This document shows, in pieces, positions 1 to 6,897 of a stretch of 38,749 nt of DNA. The stretch lies in assembly GCF_003966265.1 (NCBI RefSeq), contig NZ_RXNV01000022.1, forward strand, positions 1-38,749. The letters are read 5' to 3'. Origin of the DNA: Shewanella atlantica (lineage in GTDB: Bacteria; Pseudomonadota; Gammaproteobacteria; Enterobacterales; Shewanellaceae). Position numbers and translations under genes: made by a program. Position 1 is the stretch's first letter; the number at the start of each line of letters is the position of its first letter. Under the pieces are notes generated by a model that made no database searches, was not told where the DNA came from, and worked only from the letters and a program-made list of their open reading frames with translations.

Positions 1-110
1 GAAAACCGACGAATATACTTGCTTCATCTGATGTATTAACTCATCTAACTATGAGTAATGGTGCTAAGCAAATGGCAGGGATCGCTATGTTTAACTTGAC
101 GTGGGGAGTC

Positions 111-171
111 ATACCAACGCCTTGTTCAGCGGCGTGCTGAACTTGATTGCTTTTGTGCGGCCTTGTTGCAC
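111..171 (-). other. weak attC-like site after the SpoIIAA-like gene
   Basis: Read on the minus strand this 61-base stretch begins GTGCAACAAGGC and ends CAAGGCGTTGGTAT. That resembles the left (AACAA) and right (GGCGTT) ends of integron attC sites, with an inner palindrome GTTCAGC / GCTGAAC. It sits 55 bases after the stop of the gene at 227-616, where a cassette's own attC should be. The outer arms pair poorly (about four of seven), so the call is tentative and rests mainly on position and length. Confidence 0.25.
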
Positions 172-226
172 AAAAGAAGACAGCTTTACCACATCCGATG
201 CAGCAACTTGTGCATTTAACCAACTC

Positions 227-616
227 TCAGTATTTCGTTCCATCCTTATCACCATCAACAAGCCAGCCCCTGGCAGCCGATATCTCAGTCTCTCCGAAAA
301 ACTCAATGGGCACTGGCCTTAGACCTTTGGTGGTGAACGCATGAATCAAATCCTCCCATCGTTCTTTATCACCAACGATCGCGATTTTATCAATGTAAGC
401 ATCATTTTTTTCCGCAAAGCTTATATCCTCCCATCCTTGCGCTTTTTCCCATCCTTGAAAATCACTAAGAACTACCAAGATCTTTATATTGCCTACAGCC
501 TTAATGGTCGATTCACAGTTTCCTTGTGCTTGTCTCAGCTCTGCAATGCCCAGTTTTTTAGATACGTTGATCAAAAAAATATTAGAAGCTTCTTCAAGTC
601 CAAATTCAATAGACAT
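227..616 (-). CDS. SpoIIAA-like STAS-fold protein
   Basis: This 129-residue protein matches the SpoIIAA-like family (DUF3478, STAS/SEC14-like fold). The C-terminal stretch with AIVGDKERWEDLIHAF followed by a second strand and helix around GLRPVPIEFF is typical, and the length is normal for the family. No signal peptide or membrane segment is visible, so it should be cytoplasmic. Family members are mostly uncharacterised and are guessed to bind small ligands or partner proteins. The start is supported by GAGGAG about 7 bases upstream. It lies between a good attC-like hairpin (664-772) and a weaker one (111-171), both in its own orientation, so it may be an integron gene cassette of about 550 bp. 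The family is clear; the role is unknown. Confidence 0.8.
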   Translation of the reverse strand: MSIEFGLEEASNIFLINVSKKLGIAELRQAQGNCESTIKAVGNIKILVVLSDFQGWEKAQGWEDISFAEKNDAYIDKIAIVGDKERWEDLIHAFTTKGLRPVPIEFFGETEISAARGWLVDGDKDGTKY

Positions 617-663
617 TATTATCTCCTCGTAGATTTGTCATGCTTTAACTCTATTGTTATGCG

Positions 664-772
664 CCATAACGCCAAGCTTTGCCGCCGATGGAACGGAGCC
701 ATTGTGTGCTAGCGTAGAGTTTAGCTCACAACGAGCGAAGTGTAGTCGGTCGGCTACAGCGCCTTGTTATGC
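664..772 (-). other. integron attC-like site
   Basis: On the minus strand the site starts GCATAACAAGGCGCT and ends GCTTGGCGTTATGG. These are the classical attC layouts of R'' (..TAACAA) and R' (GGCGTTA..), and the outer CATAAC / GTTATG arms pair. Inside are a GCCG / CGGC stem and an imperfect inner hairpin formed by TTGTGAGCTA and TAGCACACAA. The length of 109 bases is within the range of long, VCR-like attC sites. Orientation agrees with the downstream minus-strand gene, whose ATG is 48 bases past the R' core. No integrase gene is in the window. Confidence 0.5.
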
Positions 773-1124
773 GCGGGCTGGAGATGAAGATTTTGATGCT
801 GGGATGTTCATTCTGCACGATTGTTGTTTGTGGCACTACGGAACTACGCGCGATGGCAGATGTGGCTAGATGCTGTTTGGAGCAATACTGGTGGGAGTGG
901 CTAGCCCTATCAATCATTAAAGAGTTCGAGCTGATGAACAAGAACACCATATAAAAAGTAGGGTAGAACGGACAGCAGAGAGCATGCGAGATTAAAGGCT
1001 GTAACCCACTTCGGGGCATTTCCAAGTTAGAGGCTGCTCCAAAAAGCTCTAATCGAAGAGAGAACTTTCTCGTAAACCAGCCAGTGAAGATGCGGCTGTG
1101 GACGTTGATGGCATGGCCGCTCTA

Positions 1125-1293
1125 TGACATCCATGTCACCACGGCATTTGTGAATCCATTCACATCAGATGCAGTCGTCGAGCTTACAGGGCCGTAAATG
1201 TTCCCTACATTTTACGGCATTCCTACCATCCATGGTGATCAAACAGTGCTTGCAACGACATCCATATCTAAAGGCCAGTTCGGCATCCATGCC
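1125..1293. repeat. series of ATCCAT-core palindromes
   Basis: Five palindromes share the core AT-CC-AT but have different arms. They are TGACAT/ATGTCA (1125-1138), TGTGAAT/ATTCACA (1149-1164), ACCAT/ATGGT (1225-1236), GACAT/ATATC with one mismatch (1257-1268), and GGCAT/ATGCC (1282-1293). With the larger hairpin centred near 1205 they form three pairs whose centres are each 25 bp apart. Varying arms that keep their pairing around a fixed core suggest selection for, or copying through, the folded form. Confidence 0.6.
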
Positions 1294-1443
1294 TCACGTT
1301 CATAAGCACAGAAACCAGAGGTTTCTATTCACCGTGCCACTGAAGTATCTGCACTTTAGGCGAGCCGCAGGCGTTAGATAACAATGAAAATAAAAGTTAT
1401 AAACACACTTCCCAATATAAAATGAACCAAAAACAAAATGTAA

Positions 1444-1465
1444 TCAGCCTTCATTCGAAGGCTGA
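1444..1465 (-). terminator. terminator of the TonB receptor gene
   Basis: TCAGCCTTC and GAAGGCTGA form a perfect 9-bp stem with a 4-base loop, 31 bases past the receptor stop codon. On the minus strand it is followed by a T-rich stretch (TTACATTTTGTTTTTGG), which fits an intrinsic terminator. Confidence 0.7.
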
Positions 1466-1496
1466 CATACTTGTGGCTTAACCCGAGCAGCCTACA

Positions 1497-3590
1497 CTAG
1501 AACTTGTACTGAAATGAAGCCTTCACCGATCGCGCTGAGCCAAACATCGCGCTGTTATTACAGCCACCTCGCAGGTAATCCTCATCGAATAGATTATCGA
1601 TATTGATCGAGATAATGCCCTGCTGCTCGCTGGCAAACTTGATGGTGTGGCTAAGGCCCATATCGACTTTAACGTAGGCATCTTTCTTAAAGTAATTCGG
1701 GGTATCGCCGAAGCGTTCACCCACATATACGGCCCCGATAGAAAGTTGAGTGTTCTCGGTTACACGATAATTAAACCAGGTGCTTGCACTGAATTTTGGG
1801 GTGTCTTTGGACCGTTTTCCCGCATATATAGGATCGCTGACGATCTTACCGTCGAGGTACATCATGGAAGTTAACACCGACAAGTTGTCACTCAGCTGGC
1901 CTTCGAGGGATAACTCAACCCCCTGATGGCGAACCTTACCGCTTTGAGTCGTTATGGGTTTATCCCCACTCTTATCTGTGACCGCCTTATTGTTTTTTTC
2001 GATATCAAACACCGCCGCCGAAACATAAAGCGAGCCATCGAGAAACTCCCCTTTGGCGCCGACTTCAAATGACTCGCCTCTTTCTGCATCCAATTTTTTA
2101 CCGTAGTTGGTGTCTTCCGTATTACTGACAGGATCTTTGGGCTCAAAACTTTCGCTATAGGTCGAATAGAGTGTGGTGTTTTGTGTCGGATGATACATGA
2201 CGGCTAACTTAGGCAAGATGTTGTTGTGGCTTGCCTCAGAGGTCTCCTCCCTGTCCAGCCTGACACCAGCCAACAGATGCCAGCTGTCATTGAATTCGAT
2301 AAGGTCTTGAATGTAAACGCCGTAGGTTTTTCTATGGGTCTGCTTAAGCGCACTACCGTTGCGATAATCCAGCTCCTCTGGCTTGCCAATAACGATAGCG
2401 TCGTTGATGTTTACCTTACCGGCTATCTTCAACTTTTTCTGCATACCACTTTTTTGATAATCGACCACGCTCGAGCCGATCAACATTCTGTGGTGTACGT
2501 CACCGGTATAGAACTCACCCTTAAAATCGAAGAAACCGGTCGCCACATCAAACTGCTCATAGGTGTCTCTGCCACGCAGTGCATATTCACCAGCGCCGAG
2601 ATCGATCCCCTGGACCTTACCGTATAGGCTCTCAGTCGTCTGACGTTGATGACGTTGCCGATTAAAGCCAGCGCTGATAGTCCAATCATCATTCAGATAT
2701 GAGTTGAGGGTGAACCCCATATTTTCTACGCTGGAGTCACGCGATGACCATGGCATATCCCAAATATAATCTCGCTTTCCGGCAAGCTCATACTTACCAC
2801 TTTTCTCGTTCCTGATATGTTGGGGCCCCATGTCTATCCCCCCCTCATCTTCGGTGCGATCATAGTTAACACTCAATACCGTGTCACCGCTGAGATCAGC
2901 CTCCAGCATCAAGGCGCCTACAAAGCGCTCCTCAGTTGCCTTGGTGCCATCTTTATATTCACGCCAACCATCATCGCTCGACTTAGACAGAATTGAACGG
3001 GCTCTGACGCTGCCACTCTTGTTCAGGGCTCCCCCCACATCTAACAGCGACTTGTTATAACCGAACGAGCCAAATTCCTGCTGAAAATTAAAGTGAAACT
3101 CCTCTTGCTGAGCCCGCTTTGTCACTAAATTTACCATGCCGCCCGGCGTCGACTTACCGTATAGCAGCGCCGAAGGTCCCTTCAATACTTCGATACGCTC
3201 GTAGAGCTCTATGGGTTGAGAGTAGCGCGAAAGGTGAAACTGACCATCACGCAGATAGCTCTGATCGGGCTCTAATACGAAGCCGCGCATGTAGAAGCGC
3301 TCGCGACCTCTCCTGACATTCCCCGTTGAAACACTCGCATCATTTTTTAATACCTGCCCCAAGGTAGCTGCGCCCTGAGCTTCGATAAGCTCCTTGTTAT
3401 ACACAGAGATCGAGCCCGGTGTTTCGAGTTGACTCATATCCATCTTCATCGCCGAACTGTTTGAAGCTTGGACATGTTTCGTCCCCATAACGGAGATAAC
3501 TTCGATCTCATCATGGTGATCGTGTGCATAGACTGAAGAGGATGTCAGCGCCGAGAAAGCCATTAAGGCTGCGCTATTAGATGGATGCAT
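1497..3590 (-). CDS. TonB-dependent siderophore-type outer membrane receptor
   Basis: This 697-residue protein is a TonB-dependent receptor of the FhuE/FoxA-like siderophore class. A signal peptide ends near SSVYA. It is followed by a His-rich HDHHDE stretch and a TonB box-like EIEVISVMG. The plug domain covers roughly residues 50-160, with LKGPSALLYGKSTPGGMVN typical of ferric-siderophore receptors. The rest is beta barrel and ends in Phe (FQYKF), the usual outer membrane assembly signal. It should take up a metal-chelate complex across the outer membrane using TonB energy; the substrate cannot be read from sequence. AGGAGC precedes the ATG at good spacing. It is divergent from the phytochelatin synthase-like gene across 156 bases, which suggests shared metal-responsive control (inference). 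A terminator hairpin follows the gene. Confidence 0.92.
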   Translation of the reverse strand: MHPSNSAALMAFSALTSSSVYAHDHHDEIEVISVMGTKHVQASNSSAMKMDMSQLETPGSISVYNKELIEAQGAATLGQVLKNDASVSTGNVRRGRERFYMRGFVLEPDQSYLRDGQFHLSRYSQPIELYERIEVLKGPSALLYGKSTPGGMVNLVTKRAQQEEFHFNFQQEFGSFGYNKSLLDVGGALNKSGSVRARSILSKSSDDGWREYKDGTKATEERFVGALMLEADLSGDTVLSVNYDRTEDEGGIDMGPQHIRNEKSGKYELAGKRDYIWDMPWSSRDSSVENMGFTLNSYLNDDWTISAGFNRQRHQRQTTESLYGKVQGIDLGAGEYALRGRDTYEQFDVATGFFDFKGEFYTGDVHHRMLIGSSVVDYQKSGMQKKLKIAGKVNINDAIVIGKPEELDYRNGSALKQTHRKTYGVYIQDLIEFNDSWHLLAGVRLDREETSEASHNNILPKLAVMYHPTQNTTLYSTYSESFEPKDPVSNTEDTNYGKKLDAERGESFEVGAKGEFLDGSLYVSAAVFDIEKNNKAVTDKSGDKPITTQSGKVRHQGVELSLEGQLSDNLSVLTSMMYLDGKIVSDPIYAGKRSKDTPKFSASTWFNYRVTENTQLSIGAVYVGERFGDTPNYFKKDAYVKVDMGLSHTIKFASEQQGIISINIDNLFDEDYLRGGCNNSAMFGSARSVKASFQYKF

Positions 3591-3685
3591 TTAAGCTCCT
3601 ATAGATCGCTCACCAAGCGGTGAGTTGTGCGTAAAAAACGCCAGTTTGTCTGCTTACCTATCACTAATCCTTTCTAAGAGCTTTA

Positions 3686-3704
3686 TTGATGATTGGTAAA
3701 TCAA
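3686..3704. promoter_or_regulatory. inverted repeat between receptor and phytochelatin synthase-like gene
   Basis: TTGAT-N9-ATCAA, with the sequence TTGATGATTGGTAAATCAA, lies in the 156-base divergent region. It has the length of a Fur-type operator (19 bp) but only weak match to the GATAATGATAATCATTATC consensus. It is a candidate metal-regulator site and is not proven. Confidence 0.3.
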
Positions 3705-3746
3705 ATTTCCCTAAGATAGAAATTAAATTCTATAAGACTCAAAAAT

Positions 3747-4568
3747 ATGAACACGACGATACGCAGAACTACTGTTAGCTTGTTAATCCTTATTATCGGT
3801 TTGTTACTCAACCAGGCACCAAGCTTCGCCGGTGAGTTAATCAGCTGGAGCAGTGATGAAGGGATAAGCAGGCTGGAGCAGGCCGGAGTGAAGAACGATT
3901 TTTTTGCACTCAGCCCTCACTTCGAAGGTCAATCGAATAAGGTCTTCTGCGGCGTAGCCTCTATGGTCATAGTGGCCAACTCGCTGAGGGTAACCAGCGA
4001 TGCCACCGATATCCCGCTTGATAGCAGCAGAATAAGTAAACAGGAGATGAATTTCTTCCCCAAGGGAGGTTGGAGCCCATTCTTTCATCGCTATACACAG
4101 GAATCGATTTTAACCGGCCAGGGTAAGACCCGCATGCAGATAATGGGTGAGCCTTCAGGCTCTATTTCTGACTCTGGCTCAGAAAGTGACTACGGAATGA
4201 GGCTTGCTGATCTTGATGCTCTGGCTGCGTCATTAAAATTCACCACACAAACCACTTATGTTACCGAAGAGCAGCTCGCCAAGCAGAGCTATACGCTGGC
4301 AGTAAAACAGCAGCTTATCGATGGGTTGAACCAAAAAGAGCAATTCGTCATCATCAACTACTCCAGAAAGCCTTTGAACCAGAGAGGTGACGGTCACTTT
4401 TCGCCATTAGCCGCGTACCATGCAGCATCAGACTCATTTCTTATCATGGATGTATCCAATACCTTCCAAACCTGGGTTTGGGTAGAGAGCAAACCGCTGA
4501 TGCAGGCGATGGCAAGAATAGATAAGCAAAATAGCCGTGGCTTTATTGTAGTCTCAGAAGATACCTGA
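3747..4568 (+). CDS. exported phytochelatin synthase-like cysteine protease
   Basis: This 273-residue protein belongs to the phytochelatin synthase family (papain-like fold). The catalytic triad is readable: Cys68 in NKVFCGVASM, His217 in DGHFSPLAAYH and Asp235 in FLIMDVSNTF. This is the same order and context as in plant and cyanobacterial enzymes. An N-terminal hydrophobic helix (residues 10-22) ending SFAGE is a signal peptide, so it acts in the periplasm. Bacterial members lack the plant C-terminal domain and mainly cleave Gly from glutathione to give gamma-Glu-Cys; polymer synthesis is usually weak (family knowledge). It is divergent from a metal-chelate receptor gene, which supports a role in metal or thiol handling. 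The strong bidirectional terminator at 4646-4671 follows it. Confidence 0.88.
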   Translation: MNTTIRRTTVSLLILIIGLLLNQAPSFAGELISWSSDEGISRLEQAGVKNDFFALSPHFEGQSNKVFCGVASMVIVANSLRVTSDATDIPLDSSRISKQEMNFFPKGGWSPFFHRYTQESILTGQGKTRMQIMGEPSGSISDSGSESDYGMRLADLDALAASLKFTTQTTYVTEEQLAKQSYTLAVKQQLIDGLNQKEQFVIINYSRKPLNQRGDGHFSPLAAYHAASDSFLIMDVSNTFQTWVWVESKPLMQAMARIDKQNSRGFIVVSEDT

Positions 4569-4645
4569 GTTGCCCCCCCTAAATAACAACACCTTAAACA
4601 AAAACACTTTAAACAATAGTTTTCTTAAGAACAGCAGACAAAAAA

Positions 4646-4671
4646 GCCGCCTCTATCTTCATAGAGGCGGC
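4646..4671. terminator. bidirectional terminator
   Basis: GCCGCCTCTAT and ATAGAGGCGGC form a perfect 11-bp stem with a 4-base loop. An A-run lies on the left and TTTT on the right, so it can end both the phytochelatin synthase-like gene (plus) and the M23 peptidase gene (minus). Confidence 0.85.
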
Positions 4672-4736
4672 TTTTCATTAAGCTTTAGTTGCATGCTTTT
4701 AAAGCTTTTCATTAAGCTTTAACAGTTCCTTTAAAG
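4671..4736. repeat. 34-bp tandem duplication
   Basis: CTTTTCATTAAGCTTTA occurs at 4671 and again at 4705, and both copies end with TTTAAAG. It is a two-copy duplication next to the terminator. The second copy has lost two bases. Confidence 0.7.
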
Positions 4737-4748
4737 CGATATCATGGA

Positions 4749-5606
4749 TCATTGACTCTTTTGCTGTTTAAGAACACTGGCCATAGAGGGCACTATGGTC
4801 ACTGGGTCTAAGCGCATCTGGTACCAGTTAACCCGCCAATCGAGGTGTGGTCCGGTGACACGGCCCGTAGCGCCGACCTCTGCAATAGGCTCTCCCTGTT
4901 TAATCTCCTGCCCCTCTTTGACATAGAGTTTACTGAGGTGCAGAAAGCTCGAACTTACGCCATAACCATGATCTAAGATGATGGTGCCACCAGAGTAGAA
5001 CATATCGGGCACCGAAAGGCTGATTTTGCCATCGGCAGGGGCAACCACAACCGTTCCGGTTTTAGCCGCAACATCGACGCCATAATGAGGGTTGCCGGGC
5101 TTGCCGTTATAGACACGCTGACTGCCGTAGACTCCGGATATTCTGCCAGTCAATGGCCAGATAAACGTCTGGCTAAAAGCGGTTTTATCAGAAAATAGTG
5201 CCCTAGCCGCCTTGACCTGCTTGCTGTCTTTCGCCGCCCTTGCCTGTGCCTTAGGATCTGGCTTCATGATCTTTTTACTGATCCCGGTCAATCTGTCTAT
5301 CTTGTACTCTTTGGCAAGAATAGTAAGGGGTTTAATCTGTGTTAAACCATCGGGATAAACGAGTTTCAACTCCTGATTAAGCTCTGCATCGCGGGAAAAA
5401 CCAAAGGCAAAGTCACCATTTGGTGTGACCTTTAGCTCCTCTCCATTTAAAAATGCAGCACTGCCAGCAGCCACTTGACCGCGGATTAAGGCTCCCTGCT
5501 CCATTTTTCCTGTGAGCAACACTTGTGCGTTAACCTCTGAGGAGATTAGCAGACTCGTCGTCGCCAAAGAAAACAGTGTCAGCGACACAGACGTCAGATA
5601 TTTCAC
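4749..5606 (-). CDS. M23 (LytM-type) peptidase, exported
   Basis: This 285-residue exported protein has a C-terminal M23/LytM domain (about residues 148-270). A signal peptide ends at SSEVNA. An Ig-like N-terminal part (residues 28-100) and a basic helical linker follow. The first zinc motif is HYGVD (His174, Asp178), and His223 lies in SFLHLSK. The last motif is GPHLDW (His254-Leu-Asp256), where most family members have HxH, so a zinc ligand is Asp rather than His; I recall related proteins with the same change. It probably cuts peptidoglycan cross-links or regulates an enzyme that does. The start chosen is GTG at 5606, with GGAG six bases before it. An in-frame TTG 24 bases further upstream has no better site. 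It lies 46 bases behind the QueD-like gene and may share its transcript. Confidence 0.85.
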   Translation of the reverse strand: MKYLTSVSLTLFSLATTSLLISSEVNAQVLLTGKMEQGALIRGQVAAGSAAFLNGEELKVTPNGDFAFGFSRDAELNQELKLVYPDGLTQIKPLTILAKEYKIDRLTGISKKIMKPDPKAQARAAKDSKQVKAARALFSDKTAFSQTFIWPLTGRISGVYGSQRVYNGKPGNPHYGVDVAAKTGTVVVAPADGKISLSVPDMFYSGGTIILDHGYGVSSSFLHLSKLYVKEGQEIKQGEPIAEVGATGRVTGPHLDWRVNWYQMRLDPVTIVPSMASVLKQQKSQ

Positions 5607-5652
5607 TCTATACTCCAAACTAGTCTCCAATCTGCACTCTCATCAGAGTAAT

Positions 5653-6534
5653 TTAGGCTTGATTGCCCTTAACCGATATTGCGCCTTTGCCGATACCTTC
5701 ATAGGCGATCACCTTAAACTCACTCTGGGGAGACTTTTCCAGTAAGGTGCCAGCCATAAATTCGGCCAATAACTCTACTGTCGTATCGTGAGGAATGATC
5801 TCACAACGGCCCTTAGGCATGGCCAACTGAAAGTCTCCCTGTGGCGCCTGATAGCGAAAACCGAAATGAGTTTTATCGGACACTTTAGCCTGAGGAGAAA
5901 GAGTCAAGTCACCGACGCTAACTACATCCTCTTCACTGCCTAAGTAGATATCTTTCCAACGCTCGGCCCAATATTCGTCCCACTTAGGTGCAGCCATGCC
6001 ATTTTCAAACACATTGACCGGACTTCGGTGTCCATGGGCAATGCGTTGGCAGTTTCCATCATGCTTTCGCAACCCGTGAGAGTAGTGATAATAGGGAGCG
6101 TCGTGTATCTCATTTCTCAATGTCAGGGCAATACCATCGACATTGTCGGGCAGGGCTTCCTTTAACGCCTTCTGCAAGAACGTATTCACACTATCGAAAT
6201 CGATAATTTCACTCGGTATCAGCGCGAAGGCTTGTTGAGGACAGGCTAAATGGATGTCACCTTGCAGGCTGTTAAAATCCATCCATACCCTATCACCCTG
6301 TTGCTGCCAGCGAACTTCACTGTAAGCGGTAGGGATAAGTAATCTATGATCGGCAATATCATCGATAGTATCTTTTATGGTGCGCTTCACTTTAGAAAAG
6401 TCCAAAACCATATTTTGCTCATCTAAGCCACCATCGAGGAGCACATCGACAGTCCAGCTTTCGCCCACCATACCTCGTATCGGACATAAGTATGAAAAAT
6501 CGATTACGGTTAAATCTCTGACAAAAAGTTGCAT
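5653..6534 (-). CDS. two-domain 6-carboxytetrahydropterin synthase-like protein
   Basis: This 293-residue protein is two PTPS/QueD-type modules in tandem, against about 120 residues for a single-domain QueD. In the C-terminal half the zinc and catalytic residues are visible: His153 (YSHGL), Cys162 (HDGNCQRI), the HGH pair at 167-169 and Glu in AYEG near residue 279. In the N-terminal half the HGH is replaced by the segment around GMVGESW, but the MVLDFSKVK strand-helix and the DH pair of ADHRLLIP (62-63) are kept. QueD makes 6-carboxytetrahydropterin from dihydroneopterin triphosphate for queuosine; whether this form does exactly that is inference. AGGAGAG precedes the ATG. It is the first gene of a likely pair with the M23 peptidase. 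Confidence 0.8.
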   Translation of the reverse strand: MQLFVRDLTVIDFSYLCPIRGMVGESWTVDVLLDGGLDEQNMVLDFSKVKRTIKDTIDDIADHRLLIPTAYSEVRWQQQGDRVWMDFNSLQGDIHLACPQQAFALIPSEIIDFDSVNTFLQKALKEALPDNVDGIALTLRNEIHDAPYYHYSHGLRKHDGNCQRIAHGHRSPVNVFENGMAAPKWDEYWAERWKDIYLGSEEDVVSVGDLTLSPQAKVSDKTHFGFRYQAPQGDFQLAMPKGRCEIIPHDTTVELLAEFMAGTLLEKSPQSEFKVIAYEGIGKGAISVKGNQA

Positions 6535-6648
6535 TTACTCTCCTGGGCAGAAAAACAGTCTACCTGTATACGTCCTATCGGCGATGGCCAAGGGACTAAA
6601 TATCCATTGAATAAAAAAGTTCAGCTCTTCCATTCATATTTGGCAAGT

Positions 6649-6690
6649 TTACCTTGGTGAATCGTTTTTTTCGACCGTTTACCAAGGTAA
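6649..6690. promoter_or_regulatory. perfect 10-bp inverted repeat
   Basis: TTACCTTGGT (6649-6658) and ACCAAGGTAA (6681-6690) are perfect arms separated by 22 bases. The spacer itself has a TCG-T7-CGA stem. It lies about 115 bases upstream of the QueD-like start. It could be a pair of operator half-sites or a cruciform element; no regulator is identified. Confidence 0.4.
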
Positions 6691-6831
6691 TTTTAGTCTG
6701 CTTTTACAAGTTTTCGTTATGCCATAAAAAAAAGTGTGAAAACCGAACAATCTAACAGGTAATCAGGGCCCATTGACTACGAAGTATGGAAAATTCTATA
6801 AAGAATTCAGATTAGTGAGGAGCTGGATCGA

Positions 6832-6855
6832 AAAGAGCGCCAAGAGGCGCTCTTT
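6832..6855 (-). terminator. yejK terminator
   Basis: AAAGAGCGCC and GGCGCTCTTT form a perfect 10-bp stem with a 4-base loop, 42 bases past the yejK stop. The A/T outer pairs supply a short U run on the minus strand (CTCTTTTCG). Confidence 0.65.
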
Positions 6856-6897
6856 GTAACAAGATTGACGGCCACCGGGCCGCTATTTGTCAATCAA

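Larger units (their letters stand above)
773..1496. other. gene-free region with many small palindromes
   Basis: No convincing gene is seen in these 724 bases; the open frames are short and resemble nothing recognisable. The stretch holds the ATCCAT-core palindrome series (1125-1293) and a stem from GCCGTAAATGT to ACATTTTACGGC at about 1192-1219. It also has a small hairpin AGAAACC / GGTTTCT near 1311-1327, and a GGCGTTAGAT motif near 1370-1379 that looks like the right end of another attC site but lacks a clear left partner. The terminator of the TonB receptor gene lies at its right end. Confidence 0.5.
6535..6897. other. 363-base gap between QueD-like gene and yejK
   Basis: No gene is seen. 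The gap holds a large inverted repeat (6649-6690), presumably in the promoter region of the QueD-like gene. The yejK terminator hairpin is at 6832-6855, and a second weak stem-loop (TTGAC..GTCAA) lies near 6864-6893. The 140 bases between them show nothing I can name. Confidence 0.5.

Noticed and set aside
341..712. Plus-strand frame opposite the SpoIIAA-like gene
   Set aside because: It is antisense to a gene with a clear family match and a good ribosome site.
1266..1379. Third attC site ending GGCGTTAGAT
   Set aside because: The right end is convincing, but the left end reads ATCTAAA instead of YYAAC, and its orientation opposes the better site at 664-772.
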